This document shows positions 50,222 through 60,890 of a stretch of DNA of 64,000 nt, one piece after another. The notes under the pieces were generated by a model. It worked only from the letters and a program-made list of their open reading frames with translations, had not been told where the DNA came from and did not search any database. The position numbers and the translations under genes were made by a program. Source of the DNA: Campylobacteraceae bacterium. GTDB taxonomy: Bacteria > Campylobacterota > Campylobacteria > Campylobacterales > Arcobacteraceae. The stretch's first letter is position 1. Each line of letters opens with the position of its first letter. The stretch is from positions 1 to 64,000 of the forward strand of contig JABXII010000024.1 of assembly GCA_013373175.1 (NCBI GenBank), given 5' to 3'.

Positions 50222-50626
50222 ATGAAAGCCATTCATAAAATAAAATCTTACTTCAACTCAAATTATGAAGTATTAGCAGCTATAGTTATCTTTACGATAG
50301 TTTTAGTTGCTAAGTTAGAGTTTTACAAAACAATCATCTTAATGCTTGAATTTATTGTTTTAATGGAAGTAGCTAAGATGATTTCTGATTTTATAAAAAA
50401 AGAGAAACTAAGACTTAGGTTTGTTATTGATATCTTTATTATTTTTCTAATTAGAGATGTAATAATATATACTTCCCATGAAAAGAAAGACTACTTCACT
50501 ATATTGTTTTTACTTTTTGTTATCTTTGTATTCTTTATTTTTAGAATATTAGCTATAAAATACTCTCCAGGAATTGTAAAACTACAAAAAGAATCTATCC
50601 AAGGGAAAAAAGAAGAAAATGAGTGA
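50222..50626 (+). CDS. PsiE-family-like membrane protein
   Basis: 4-TM small protein with RFVIDIFIIFLIRDVIIYTSHEKK; located in pst-pho operon. Confidence 0.6.
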   Translation: MKAIHKIKSYFNSNYEVLAAIVIFTIVLVAKLEFYKTIILMLEFIVLMEVAKMISDFIKKEKLRLRFVIDIFIIFLIRDVIIYTSHEKKDYFTILFLLFVIFVFFIFRILAIKYSPGIVKLQKESIQGKKEENE

Positions 50627-51293
50627 TAAATTAATATTAATAGTTGAAGATGAAGAAGATATTTTAGAACTTTTAGAGTATACACTCCAAAAAGAAGGTT
50701 ATGAAACAATTGGATTTTTAAGTGTAAATGAAAAACTAGAAAAAATTTTAGATGAAGAATATATTGATTTAATACTTATGGATAGAAACCTTCCAGGGAT
50801 AGATGGAACTGAGTTTATAAACAAAATAAAAGAGAAAGGTTATAACTCACCTGTTATTTATTTAACTGCAAAAGATAAAGACGAAGATATTTTAGATGGC
50901 TTTGATTCCCATGCAGATGACTATATTACAAAACCTTTCAAAATCCAAGAATTATTAGCAAGGGTAAAAGCTGTTATAAAAAGAAGTTCAAAGGATGTTG
51001 ATATTTTAAAAATTAGAGATATCACATATAAAGCGGCAAATAAAAAGTTTTTTATAGAAGATAAAGTAATTGAACTTACTCATTTAGAACATGATTTATT
51101 ATTAGAGTTTATTAAAAATAGAGATATTTTAATGACCAGAGAGCACTTACTTGAAACTGTGTGGGAAGACTCTTATGATAAAAAACTAAAAACTGTAAAT
51201 GTTGCAATCAAAAGATTAAAAGCTAAAATTGACCCTGATAATAAAAAAGAGTACATTAAATCTGTTAGAGGAGAAGGTTACTTATTTTGCTAA
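50619..51293 (+). CDS. OmpR/PhoB-family response regulator
   Basis: IVEDEEDILELL, LILMDRNLPGIDG, YLTAKD; winged helix TREHLLETVWEDSYDKKLKTVNVAIKRLKAKI. Confidence 0.93.
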   Translation: MSDKLILIVEDEEDILELLEYTLQKEGYETIGFLSVNEKLEKILDEEYIDLILMDRNLPGIDGTEFINKIKEKGYNSPVIYLTAKDKDEDILDGFDSHADDYITKPFKIQELLARVKAVIKRSSKDVDILKIRDITYKAANKKFFIEDKVIELTHLEHDLLLEFIKNRDILMTREHLLETVWEDSYDKKLKTVNVAIKRLKAKIDPDNKKEYIKSVRGEGYLFC

Positions 51294-52666
51294 AACTTCA
51301 TCAACTATTTTTTAGAACCTTTTCTTTAATCTTTTTACTTGTGTTAATTATTATTAGTGCCACAACATACTATTGGTCAAAAAATATATATTTAGATCAA
51401 ATTGAAAAAAACCTATCTCAAAATATAGACTCTCTTTCACTAAATCTAAACTCCTTTAAAAACCTTGATTACATTATCAAAACCTTTAAAGCAAAAACTG
51501 GACTTAGAATTACTATTATTGATGAAGAAGGTAAAGTTATAGGCGATAGTGATAGAGATATCAAAACAATGGAAAATCATTCAACTAGATATGAGATTAT
51601 TCATGCAAAATATGAAGGTTATGGGAAAAAGATTAGATTTTCACATACTTTAAATGAAGAACTTTTATATGTAGCAAAAAAGATAGTCATTGATGATGAA
51701 ATATATTACTTAAGATTAGCAGATTATACTGCTAAAATTATTGAAAATTTTACAAAATTATCTTTTCAAATAATTGCATTTATTTCTATGTTTATAATTG
51801 TTGCTTTTATTGCTACATATTTAATAAGTATTAAAATTAGAAATGAAACAAATGCTATTTTAGGCTACTTAATAGAACTAAGTAATAAAAAGCCTACTTC
51901 TGGTATTTACTCAGATTTTTCAGAAGAGTTTTACAAAATTACAAGACTTTTAAACAAAGTAGCTTCTAAACTTGCCAAAAGAGAAAAACAAAAATCAAAG
52001 CAAACAGCAAAATTAAAACTTGCTAATAAACAAAAAGATGAGATAATTTCTGCTATTTCCCATGAGTTTAAAAATCCTATTGCAGTTGTTACAGGATATA
52101 GTGAAACTATTCTTTCAGATAAAGACCTTCCTGAACCTATGAAAGAGAAGTTTTTAAGAAAGATTCATTCAAATGGGATAAAGATGTCTCATATTATTGA
52201 TAAATTAAGACTTACCCTAAAACTAGAAGAAGGTAAACAACAAATACTTACAACAAAATCTTCTATAATGAAAATATGTAAGCAAGTTGTATCTGATTTA
52301 AATGATAAATATCCAAATAGAGAAATAGTCATTGAAGCAAATGAAGATTATGAATTTAATATTGATGAAACCCTATTTAGGATGGCCTTAGAAAACTTAG
52401 TTGAAAATGCTTTAAAATACTCAGAAGATGAAGTAATAGTAAGCTTTGATGCAAAGCAAATTAGTATTGTTGATAAAGGAATTGGCATTAGTGAAACTGA
52501 CTTAAGAAATATTAGACAAAAGTTTTATAGAGTTTCACAAAATGGTTGGAATAACTCTCTTGGACTTGGATTGTTTATCGTTTCTTCTATTATATCTTTA
52601 CATAATTTTACATTAGAAATTAAGAGTGAACTTTCAAAGGGTTCTGAATTTATAATAAAATATTAA
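51287..52666 (+). CDS. Sensor histidine kinase (PhoR-like by context)
   Basis: Two TMs; ISHEFKNPIAVVTGYSE; NLVENALKYSED; DKGIGIS; GLGLFIVSSII. Confidence 0.92.
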   Translation: MLKLHQLFFRTFSLIFLLVLIIISATTYYWSKNIYLDQIEKNLSQNIDSLSLNLNSFKNLDYIIKTFKAKTGLRITIIDEEGKVIGDSDRDIKTMENHSTRYEIIHAKYEGYGKKIRFSHTLNEELLYVAKKIVIDDEIYYLRLADYTAKIIENFTKLSFQIIAFISMFIIVAFIATYLISIKIRNETNAILGYLIELSNKKPTSGIYSDFSEEFYKITRLLNKVASKLAKREKQKSKQTAKLKLANKQKDEIISAISHEFKNPIAVVTGYSETILSDKDLPEPMKEKFLRKIHSNGIKMSHIIDKLRLTLKLEEGKQQILTTKSSIMKICKQVVSDLNDKYPNREIVIEANEDYEFNIDETLFRMALENLVENALKYSEDEVIVSFDAKQISIVDKGIGISETDLRNIRQKFYRVSQNGWNNSLGLGLFIVSSIISLHNFTLEIKSELSKGSEFIIKY

Positions 52667-52693
52667 ATAATACTTAATTTAAGTATTATTTAA
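52663..52693. terminator. Palindromic hairpin between kinase gene and rplM
   Basis: ttaaataatacttaa-t-ttaagtattatttaa overlapping the kinase stop codon. Confidence 0.6.
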
Positions 52694-52742
52694 GTGAAGC
52701 TACACTATTATTCCACCTCATTAACAAAATCGGAGAAAATAA

Positions 52743-53162
52743 ATGAAATTTACTCAAATGGCAAAAGCTAACGAAATCGAAAGAGATTGGATAGTAGTTG
52801 ATGCAACGGATAAAGTGTTTGGTAGAATTATTACTGAAGTTGCAACACTATTAAGAGGTAAACATAAACCTAGTTATACTCCAAATGTTGACTGTGGAGA
52901 TAACGTAATTATCATCAATGCTTCAAAAGCAAAGTTCACTGGAGCTAAATTAGAAGATAAAAACTATTATACTCACTCAGGATACTTTGGAAGTACTAAG
53001 ACACACAAGATGTCAGATATGTTAGAAAATAACCCTGAAAAACTATATAAATTAGCAACTAGAGGTATGCTTCCAAAAACAAAACTTGGAAAAACAATGC
53101 TAAAAAAATTAAAAGTATACGCAGGTTCAGAGCACCCTCACACTGCGCAAATTAAAGGATAA
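52743..53162 (+). CDS. rplM: Ribosomal protein uL13
   Basis: [38 protein letters not shown]. Confidence 0.97.
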   Translation: MKFTQMAKANEIERDWIVVDATDKVFGRIITEVATLLRGKHKPSYTPNVDCGDNVIIINASKAKFTGAKLEDKNYYTHSGYFGSTKTHKMSDMLENNPEKLYKLATRGMLPKTKLGKTMLKKLKVYAGSEHPHTAQIKG

Positions 53163-53167
53163 GACTA

Positions 53168-53557
53168 ATGGCAAAAGTATACGCAACTGGAAGAAGAAAA
53201 TCTGCTGTAGCTAAAGTATGGTTAGAAAACGGTACTGGTGAAATTACAATTAATGGTCAAACTTTAGACGCATGGTTAGGTGGACACGAAGCTATCAAAA
53301 AAAGAGTTATGCAACCACTAGAAGTATCTAAACAAGAAACTTCTGTAAATGTTGTTGTAAAAACTGTTGGTGGTGGTTATTCTGCACAAGCTGACGCTGT
53401 AAGACATGGTCTTTCAAGAGCTTTAGTTGCTTATGATGAGCAATTCAGAGCTATCTTAAAACCTTATGGTCTATTAACAAGAGACGCAAGAGCGGTTGAG
53501 AGAAAAAAATACGGAAGAAGAAAAGCAAGAAAATCTACACAATTCTCAAAAAGATAA
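53168..53557 (+). CDS. rpsI: Ribosomal protein uS9
   Basis: [26 protein letters not shown] ... [17 protein letters not shown]. Confidence 0.97.
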   Translation: MAKVYATGRRKSAVAKVWLENGTGEITINGQTLDAWLGGHEAIKKRVMQPLEVSKQETSVNVVVKTVGGGYSAQADAVRHGLSRALVAYDEQFRAILKPYGLLTRDARAVERKKYGRRKARKSTQFSKR

Positions 53558-53601
53558 TCTGTACTATTCAAATTATTTTGCAATTGTGCAAAGCTTTTTA
53601 C

Positions 53602-53631
53602 AAAGGAGGGACTTATGTCTCTCCTTTTTTT
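53602..53631 (+). terminator. Rho-independent terminator after rpsI
   Basis: aaaggaggga..tctctccttttttt. Confidence 0.85.
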
Positions 53632-53675
53632 ATGCACTTTTTTCAATCAAAGATTAAAAAAGATATAATCTTTTT

Positions 53676-55175
53676 ATGAAAAAAATAGTATTAATATTTA
53701 TCTTAATTGTAACAGTAAATGCAAGTACCCTCAACCTTTCTATGACTTCAAGTCCAAGTCGTTTAAACCCTATTTTATCAAATGATACAGCTAGTACACA
53801 AGTTTCTGGATGGCTTTTTAATGGACTTTTTAAATATGATAAAGATGGAAATATTATCAATGATATTGCTTCTTCATACAAGTTTGAAAACAATACAAAA
53901 CTTCTAATAAATTTACGAAAAGATGTGCTTTGGCATGATGGAGTTAAAGTAACTGCCCATGATGTAGTTTTTACCTATGAAAAAGTTATTGACCCAAAGG
54001 TTTTTAACTCTATTGTTTCAAACTTTAAAGAAGTGAAAAGTGTAAAAGCTCTTGATGATTATACTCTTGAAGTAATCTACAAAAAACCTTATTTTAAAGC
54101 TTTAACTATCTGGATGATTGGTCTTTTACCAAAACACATTTTAAAAGATGAAAAAAATCTAATGACAAGCTCTTTTAACAAAAATCCAATAGGAAATGGT
54201 CCTTATAAACTTGATTCATTTAAAAACTCTTCGGATATCACTTTAAAAGCAAATGAAGACTACTTTGAAGGGAAACCTAAAATTGATACTATTCATTTCA
54301 AGTTTCTTCCAAGTCCTGATACAGTTTTTTTAATGTTAAAAGAAAATAAGTTAGATATAGGAGGATTATCTCCACTTCAAATAGATAGACAAATCGATGA
54401 AAAATTTAAAAAAGATTTTAAGATAGTAGAGCAACAAAGTTTTTCATACGCATATTTAGGTTTTAATCTTAGAAATAAAAAATTCCAAGACAAAAGAGTT
54501 AGAGAAGCTTTATCCTTAGCAATAGATAGACAAGAAATAGTTGATATTCTTTTCTTCGGACATGGAAAAGTTTGTAATGGACCTTTTTTACCTGGAAGTT
54601 TTGCTTTTAATGAGGAAGTAAAACAAATAAAACAAAACCAAGAGAAAGCCAAAGAACTTTTAAAGCAAGCTGGATATGATAAAAACAATCCATTTACCTT
54701 TGAGATAGTTACAAACACTGGAAATGATATCAGACTTAATGCAGCTCTTATTATGCAATATCAACTTGAAAAGATTGGAGTAAAAGCAAAAATCAAAGTA
54801 ATGGAATGGCAAGCATTTTTAAATACAATTGTTCATCCAAGAAAATTTGAAACAGTACTTTTAGGTTGGAGTTTAGCTCTTATGCCAGATGCTTATCCTT
54901 TATGGCATAGTGACTCAGATAAAACGGGAAGATTTAATCTTGTTGGATATAGAAACCCTACAGTAGACAAACTTATTGAAAAAGGTTCCCTTACAATTGA
55001 CCAAGAAGAATTAAGCTTAATATATAAAAAACTTTTTAAAATAATCAGTAATGATTTACCTTATCTATTTTTATATATTCCAAACTCAATTACTGTTGTA
55101 AACTCTCAAATTAAAAATGTAGAACCCGCATTTATAGGTGTTATGCATAATCAAAAAGATTGGATTAAACCATAA
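53676..55175 (+). CDS. Peptide-type ABC transporter substrate-binding protein (SBP family 5)
   Basis: LNPILSNDTASTQVSGWLFNGLFKYDKDGN..WHDGVKVTAHDVVFTYEKV..GNGPYKLDSFK. Confidence 0.9.
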   Translation: MKKIVLIFILIVTVNASTLNLSMTSSPSRLNPILSNDTASTQVSGWLFNGLFKYDKDGNIINDIASSYKFENNTKLLINLRKDVLWHDGVKVTAHDVVFTYEKVIDPKVFNSIVSNFKEVKSVKALDDYTLEVIYKKPYFKALTIWMIGLLPKHILKDEKNLMTSSFNKNPIGNGPYKLDSFKNSSDITLKANEDYFEGKPKIDTIHFKFLPSPDTVFLMLKENKLDIGGLSPLQIDRQIDEKFKKDFKIVEQQSFSYAYLGFNLRNKKFQDKRVREALSLAIDRQEIVDILFFGHGKVCNGPFLPGSFAFNEEVKQIKQNQEKAKELLKQAGYDKNNPFTFEIVTNTGNDIRLNAALIMQYQLEKIGVKAKIKVMEWQAFLNTIVHPRKFETVLLGWSLALMPDAYPLWHSDSDKTGRFNLVGYRNPTVDKLIEKGSLTIDQEELSLIYKKLFKIISNDLPYLFLYIPNSITVVNSQIKNVEPAFIGVMHNQKDWIKP

Positions 55176-55254
55176 AAAATTAGTTTATAAATTAAATATG
55201 CTTGTAATGAATTTTATACTATATTACAAATAAAATTTTTAGGACGGATTAATA

Positions 55255-55899
55255 GTGGAAAAGATTATACTTTTTGATTTAGATGGAACACTAATAGACT
55301 CAACTGAGGCTATTGTATCTACTTTTCATCACTCATTTAAAGAACTAAATTATGATTTTCAAGGAACTGATGAAGATATTAAATCCTTAATCGGACATCC
55401 TTTAGATATTATGTATCAAGACTTAGGTATCGACAAAGAAGTTGTATGGGATTTTGTTGATTCTTATAAAGAAAGATATAGACAAATATCAAGACAACAA
55501 ACAGAGTTATTAGAGTTTGCAAAAGAAGCAGTTGAATTAGCAAATACTTTTGCAAGACTTTCTGTTGTTACTACAAAAACAGGACTTTATAGTCAAGAAC
55601 TATTAGAGCACATGGATATAATGCAATACTTTGAACATATCACAGGAAGAGAGCATGTAGAACATCCAAAACCACATCCTGAACCAATTCATAGAACACT
55701 TGATTTAATGCAAATTAAAGAAACTTGTGACATCTGGATGGTTGGAGATACTGAACTTGACCTAATAGCAGCACAAAGTGCAGGAGTTAACTGTGTTGGT
55801 GTAACTTGTGGATATGGAAAAGAAGACTCACTAAAAGAGCATACTCCATTTATTGTAAAAAACCCTCTTGAAGCTGTACAACTAATAAAAGATATGTAA
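55255..55899 (+). CDS. HAD-family phosphatase (phosphoglycolate phosphatase-like)
   Basis: ILFDLDGTLIDSTEAIVSTF; VVTTKTG; KPHPEPI; MVGDTELDLIAAQSAG. Confidence 0.9.
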   Translation: MEKIILFDLDGTLIDSTEAIVSTFHHSFKELNYDFQGTDEDIKSLIGHPLDIMYQDLGIDKEVVWDFVDSYKERYRQISRQQTELLEFAKEAVELANTFARLSVVTTKTGLYSQELLEHMDIMQYFEHITGREHVEHPKPHPEPIHRTLDLMQIKETCDIWMVGDTELDLIAAQSAGVNCVGVTCGYGKEDSLKEHTPFIVKNPLEAVQLIKDM

Positions 55900-56011
55900 T
55901 CTTTTATTGGTTTATTACTTTTAAATAAACTTTATCTATTTACCATTCATACTTTTTTAAGTTTTTTTTAATTATTATCTATATATAGACTTAGAATTAT
56001 AAGGATAGATA

Positions 56012-59000
56012 ATGAGTAAACAGTTTGCTACAATGGATGGAAACGAAGCGGCTGCATATGTTTCATATGCCTTTACTGAAGTAGCAGGAGTATATCCTAT
56101 TACACCCTCTTCTCAAATGGGGGACAATGTAGAAAAATGGGCTACACAAGGTAAGGAAAACCTTTTTGGCTCTACTGTAAAAGTTGTTGAAATGCAAAGT
56201 GAAGCAGGAGCTGCAGGGACTTTTCATGGTTCTTTACAAGCTGGGGCATTAACTACAACATTTACAGCTTCACAAGGTTTACTTTTAAAAATTCCAAATA
56301 TGTATAAAGTTGCAGGACAATTATTACCTGGTGTTATACATGTTAGTGCAAGAGCTTTAGCAACACATGCTTTATCTATCTTTGGTGACCATCAAGATGT
56401 TATGAGTACAAGAGCAACTGGTTTTGCTATACTTGCAACTGGTTCTGTTCAAGAAGTTATGGACTTAGCAGGAGTTGCTCACCTTAGTGCCATAAAAGGA
56501 CGAGTTCCTTTCTTACACTTTTTTGATGGATTTAGAACTTCCCATGAAATAAATAAAATAGAAGTAATGCCATATGAAGAGTTTGATAGGCTAATAGATT
56601 ATGAAGCCGTACAAAAGTTTAGAGACACTTCTTTAAATCCAGAGTCACCAATTACAAGAGGAACAGCTCAAAATGATGATATCTATTTCCAAGGAAGAGA
56701 AGCTTCAAATAGATATTATGATGCCCTTCCTGATATTGTAAATGAATATATGAAAGAGATTTCTAAATGTACTGGTAGAGATTATGCTCCCTTTACATAT
56801 TATGGTCATAAAAATGCAACTGATGTAATCGTTGCTATGGGTTCTGTTACTGAAACTATTAAAGAAACAGTTGATTTCCTAAATGAAAAAGAGAATAGAA
56901 AAGTTGGACTTCTTTCTGTTCATTTATACAGACCTTTCTCTGCAAAATATTTTATGGATGCCTTACCTTTAAGTGTTGAAAAAATCTGTGTAATTGATAG
57001 AACAAAAGAACCTGGAAGTTTAGGAGAACCATTATATTTAGATGTAAAAGCTTTATTCTATGGACAAAAAAATCAACCTAAAATCATAGGTGGAAGATAT
57101 GGACTCTCTTCAAAAGATGTACCACCTAATCAAATTATTGCTCTATTTGACAATCTTGCAAGTAAAAATCCTAAGGATAATTTTACTGTAGGTATTATAG
57201 ATGATGTAACAAATACTTCTATTGAGGTAAAAGAGAATATTTCAGTTGTTGAAGACATAAACGAATGCTTATTTTATGGACTTGGAGCAGATGGAACAGT
57301 TGGTGCAAATAAAAATTCAGTAAAAATTATAGGTGATAAAACTGATCTTTATGCACAAGCATATTTTGCTTATGATTCTAAAAAAAGTGGTGGTTACACA
57401 AGGTCACACTTAAGATTTAGTAAAAACCCTATTCGTTCAACATATCTCGTTTCAAATCCAAGTTTTGTAGCCTGTTCGAAAGAAGTTTATTTAGAACAAT
57501 ATGAAGTTGTAGATAAACTAAAAGAGAATGGTACTTTTTTATTAAACTCTATTCACTCTAAAGATGAAATAGAAAGTAAATTACCAAATAGAGTAAAAAA
57601 AATACTTGCAGATAAAAATATAAAGTTTTATATCATAAATGCCACAAAGCTAGCCCATGATATTGGACTAGGAAATAGAACAAATACTATCATGCAAGCT
57701 GCCTTTTTCAAATTAGCAAATATTATTCCATATGAAGAAGCTAAAGAGTATATGAAACAATATGCTAAAAAAGCTTATGGAAACAAAGGTGAAGAGATAG
57801 TTAGAATGAACTATCTTGCAATTGACCAAGGGGAACATGGAGTAGAAGAAGTTGAAGTAAAAAAACAGTGGACAGAGTATGAAGATGAAAAGTTAGTTAT
57901 AAATAGTGATTATAAAGGTTCACAGTATGTAGAAAACTTTGCAAAAATAGTTAATGCAGCAAAAGGAGATGAAATACCAGTATCTACAATAGTAGAACTT
58001 GGAATGGAATGTGGTACCTTTGAAAATGGCTCTACAAAGTATGAGAAAAGAGGTATTGCAACTATGGTTCCTCAATGGAATGAAGATACTTGTATTCAGT
58101 GTAATCAATGTGCTTTTGAGTGTCCACATGCTGTTATTCGACCATTTTTAATGGATGAAAAAGAGTTTGAAAATGCTCCTAATGGAATTAAAGAACACTC
58201 TCTTGATGCAAAAGGAAAAGAGTTTAAAGGCAAAGATTTAAAATATAAAATCCAAGTATCTATTTTAGACTGTACTGGTTGTAATATTTGTGTTGATATC
58301 TGTCCTACTAAAGAAAAATCACTAAAAATGGTTCCTTATGGGGTAGAAGATGAAAACAATGAACAAGAAAATGCTGACTATTTATTTAATGATGTATCCT
58401 ATAAAGACTATTTAGTAGAAAAAAACAATGTGAAGAACTCACAATTTGCACAACCACTTTTTGAGTACCATTCAGCTTGTCCAGGTTGTGGAGAAACTCC
58501 ATATATAACTTTAGCTACACAACTATTTGGGGATAGAATGATGATTGCAAATGCAACTGGATGTTCTTCTATTTATTCTGCTTCAGCTCCATCAACACCT
58601 TATACAAAAAATGAAAAAGGAGAAGGTCCAGCATGGGCAAACTCTTTATTTGAAGATAATGCTGAATTTGGTTATGGAATGCATACAGCAAATGAAACTA
58701 TTAGAAATAGAATTGCAAGAATCATGTTAAAGAGTATGGATGAAGTATCAAACCCTTTAAAAGTACTTTATAAAGAGTGGCTAGAGCATAGAAGTGATGG
58801 TGCTAAAACCCAAGAGATAAGAGATAAACTTGTACCTCAGCTTGAAAATAATAGAGGTCAAAAGGAAGTAGAAGAGCTGTTATCTTTAAAAAAATACCTT
58901 GTAAGAAAATCACAATGGATGATTGGTGGAGATGGTTGGGCTTATGATATTGGTTATGGTGGTCTTGACCATGTTTTATCAACTGGTGAAAATGTAAATA

Positions 59001-59605
59001 TCTTAGTTGTAGATACAGAAGTTTATTCAAATACTGGTGGGCAATCATCAAAAGCTGCAAGAGCTGGTTCTATTGCAGACTTTACAAATGATGGGAAACC
59101 AAATGCTAAAAAAGATTTAGGCTATATCTCTATGACATATGGAAATATCTACATAGCACAAATAAACTCAAGGGCAAACCAAAAGCAAGCAGTACAAGCT
59201 ATGAAAGAAGCAGAAGCTTATAATGGACCATCTTTAATCATCTGCTACTCTCCATGTATTGCCCATGGTATTCAAGGTGGACTTATGAAATCAGTTGAAC
59301 AAGGACAACTTGCAACTGATTGTGGATATTGGCCTATATATACTTTTGACCCAAGAAAAATAGAGGAAGGACAAAACCCTATTAAAATATATGGTAAAAA
59401 ACCAGATTGGGATAGATATGAAGAGTTTTTATTAAGAGAAAATAGATATAGATCTTTAAAAAAACTAAATCCAGAACATGCAAATGAACTACTAAATAAA
59501 AACAAAAAAGATTCCCAATATAGATATAGACAACTTCAAAGATGGGCTTCTATGGATTATAGCGATGAAGTAGAAGTTAGTGTTACACAAGAGGCTAAGG
59601 TTTAA
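56012..59605 (+). CDS. nifJ: Pyruvate:ferredoxin (flavodoxin) oxidoreductase
   Basis: 1197 aa; YPITPSSQMGD; CIQCNQCAFECPHAVIRP and CTGCNICVDICP clusters; VDTEVYSNTGGQSSKA. Confidence 0.97.
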   Translation: MSKQFATMDGNEAAAYVSYAFTEVAGVYPITPSSQMGDNVEKWATQGKENLFGSTVKVVEMQSEAGAAGTFHGSLQAGALTTTFTASQGLLLKIPNMYKVAGQLLPGVIHVSARALATHALSIFGDHQDVMSTRATGFAILATGSVQEVMDLAGVAHLSAIKGRVPFLHFFDGFRTSHEINKIEVMPYEEFDRLIDYEAVQKFRDTSLNPESPITRGTAQNDDIYFQGREASNRYYDALPDIVNEYMKEISKCTGRDYAPFTYYGHKNATDVIVAMGSVTETIKETVDFLNEKENRKVGLLSVHLYRPFSAKYFMDALPLSVEKICVIDRTKEPGSLGEPLYLDVKALFYGQKNQPKIIGGRYGLSSKDVPPNQIIALFDNLASKNPKDNFTVGIIDDVTNTSIEVKENISVVEDINECLFYGLGADGTVGANKNSVKIIGDKTDLYAQAYFAYDSKKSGGYTRSHLRFSKNPIRSTYLVSNPSFVACSKEVYLEQYEVVDKLKENGTFLLNSIHSKDEIESKLPNRVKKILADKNIKFYIINATKLAHDIGLGNRTNTIMQAAFFKLANIIPYEEAKEYMKQYAKKAYGNKGEEIVRMNYLAIDQGEHGVEEVEVKKQWTEYEDEKLVINSDYKGSQYVENFAKIVNAAKGDEIPVSTIVELGMECGTFENGSTKYEKRGIATMVPQWNEDTCIQCNQCAFECPHAVIRPFLMDEKEFENAPNGIKEHSLDAKGKEFKGKDLKYKIQVSILDCTGCNICVDICPTKEKSLKMVPYGVEDENNEQENADYLFNDVSYKDYLVEKNNVKNSQFAQPLFEYHSACPGCGETPYITLATQLFGDRMMIANATGCSSIYSASAPSTPYTKNEKGEGPAWANSLFEDNAEFGYGMHTANETIRNRIARIMLKSMDEVSNPLKVLYKEWLEHRSDGAKTQEIRDKLVPQLENNRGQKEVEELLSLKKYLVRKSQWMIGGDGWAYDIGYGGLDHVLSTGENVNILVVDTEVYSNTGGQSSKAARAGSIADFTNDGKPNAKKDLGYISMTYGNIYIAQINSRANQKQAVQAMKEAEAYNGPSLIICYSPCIAHGIQGGLMKSVEQGQLATDCGYWPIYTFDPRKIEEGQNPIKIYGKKPDWDRYEEFLLRENRYRSLKKLNPEHANELLNKNKKDSQYRYRQLQRWASMDYSDEVEVSVTQEAKV

Positions 59606-59703
59606 TAACCTTAGTCTACTGTCTATACAAAAGATTAAAAACTATACAGCTAAATTTGCACGTCTTTTTATTAATTTGATATACTAAAACAAAAAGATTT
59701 CAC

Positions 59704-60078
59704 ATGAGCCTATTTAATGTATCAATAAATGAACCTACAAAAAAAGATAAAAAAGAGTTATTTGACTCTTTATATGCACAATTACTAAAGAATCAGAATT
59801 GTGAATCAATTAAGGGAAACCATAGTTTTGAAATACAAAAGTGTAAGTTAAATACTATTCTTAGATTTAATACTAAAGTTGCAATTGAGTCTAAGAGTAT
59901 TCAAGTAGATGCAGAACTTCATGATACTCTACTTTTAACTATCCTTGTAGTTATTGGAATTCTTCTTACCTATGGAATAGGAGTTATTTTAGTTATTGCT
60001 TTTGCATATTTACAAAAAAGAAAAGCAGAAACTTATCTAAAAGATTTTATTTCAAAAATCAATATAAATAATAGTTAA
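59704..60078 (+). CDS. Hypothetical membrane protein
   Basis: 124 aa, paired C-terminal TM segment. Confidence 0.55.
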   Translation: MSLFNVSINEPTKKDKKELFDSLYAQLLKNQNCESIKGNHSFEIQKCKLNTILRFNTKVAIESKSIQVDAELHDTLLLTILVVIGILLTYGIGVILVIAFAYLQKRKAETYLKDFISKININNS

Positions 60079-60132
60079 AATCTATTTTGGATATTTTTTA
60101 GACAGTTATTCTAATACCCATAGTTTATATTC

Positions 60133-60270
60133 TGTTATACTGATATTATGTTTTTAAGAGATAGCAGCCTCTTAAAATTCAAATATCATATCAAATAGCA
60201 ACCCCGTCAAGTACTCCTACTTCTAACATCGTCCTTCTAGAGCTATTTGATATGAAAATACTACTTTTTT
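60133..60270 (+). ncRNA. Candidate structured small RNA / leader upstream of luxS
   Basis: Extended -10 TGTTATACT (60133-60141), hairpin 60152-60177 (ttttaagag/ctcttaaaa), then 14-bp perfect stem tcatatcaaatagc/gctatttgatatga (60186-60199/60242-60255) enclosing a C-rich 42-nt loop, T6 at 60265-60270. Confidence 0.5.
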
Positions 60271-60338
60271 ATACTAATCACCCATTTAACTTTATTTAGC
60301 TAAAATCCAAAAATAATTACAAAAGAAAGGTTTATAAA

Positions 60339-60854
60339 ATGCCATTATTAGATAGTTTTAGAGTTGACCATACAATTATGCCAGCACCAGCAGTTAGAGT
60401 TGCAAAGACAATGAAATCTCCATCAGGAGATATCATCACAGTATTTGATTTAAGATTCTGTGTGCCAAATGAAAAGATGTTAGGTGAAAAAGGTATTCAC
60501 ACTTTAGAGCACCTTTTTGCAGGATTTATTAGAGAACATTTAAACTCTGATACTGTAGAAATCATTGATGTATCTCCTATGGGATGTAGAACTGGTTTTT
60601 ATATGAGTTTATTAGGAAATCCAACAGAAGAGCAAGTTGCAACTGCATGGAAAAAAGCAATGGAAGATGTATTAAATGTACAATCACAAAATGATATTCC
60701 AGAGTTAAATGAATTCCAATGTGGTACATATAAAATGCACTCATTAGAAGAAGCAAAAGAGATTGCACAAGACATTTTAGACCAAAACATTGGTGTAATG
60801 TCAAATAAAGAACTTTTCCTTTCTGAAGAGAAGTTAAACTCACTTGGAAACTAA
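60339..60854 (+). CDS. luxS: S-ribosylhomocysteine lyase
   Basis: [45 protein letters not shown]. Confidence 0.97.
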   Translation: MPLLDSFRVDHTIMPAPAVRVAKTMKSPSGDIITVFDLRFCVPNEKMLGEKGIHTLEHLFAGFIREHLNSDTVEIIDVSPMGCRTGFYMSLLGNPTEEQVATAWKKAMEDVLNVQSQNDIPELNEFQCGTYKMHSLEEAKEIAQDILDQNIGVMSNKELFLSEEKLNSLGN

Positions 60855-60859
60855 GACTA

Positions 60860-60880
60860 AGCCCATTTTAAAAATGGGCT
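60860..60880 (+). terminator. Terminator hairpin after luxS
   Basis: agcccattt-taa-aaatgggct. Confidence 0.7.
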
Positions 60881-60890
60881 AGTTTCAAAT

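Noticed and set aside
57920-59505. ORFs overlapping nifJ in other frames
   Set aside because: No motifs; the nifJ frame is unambiguous.
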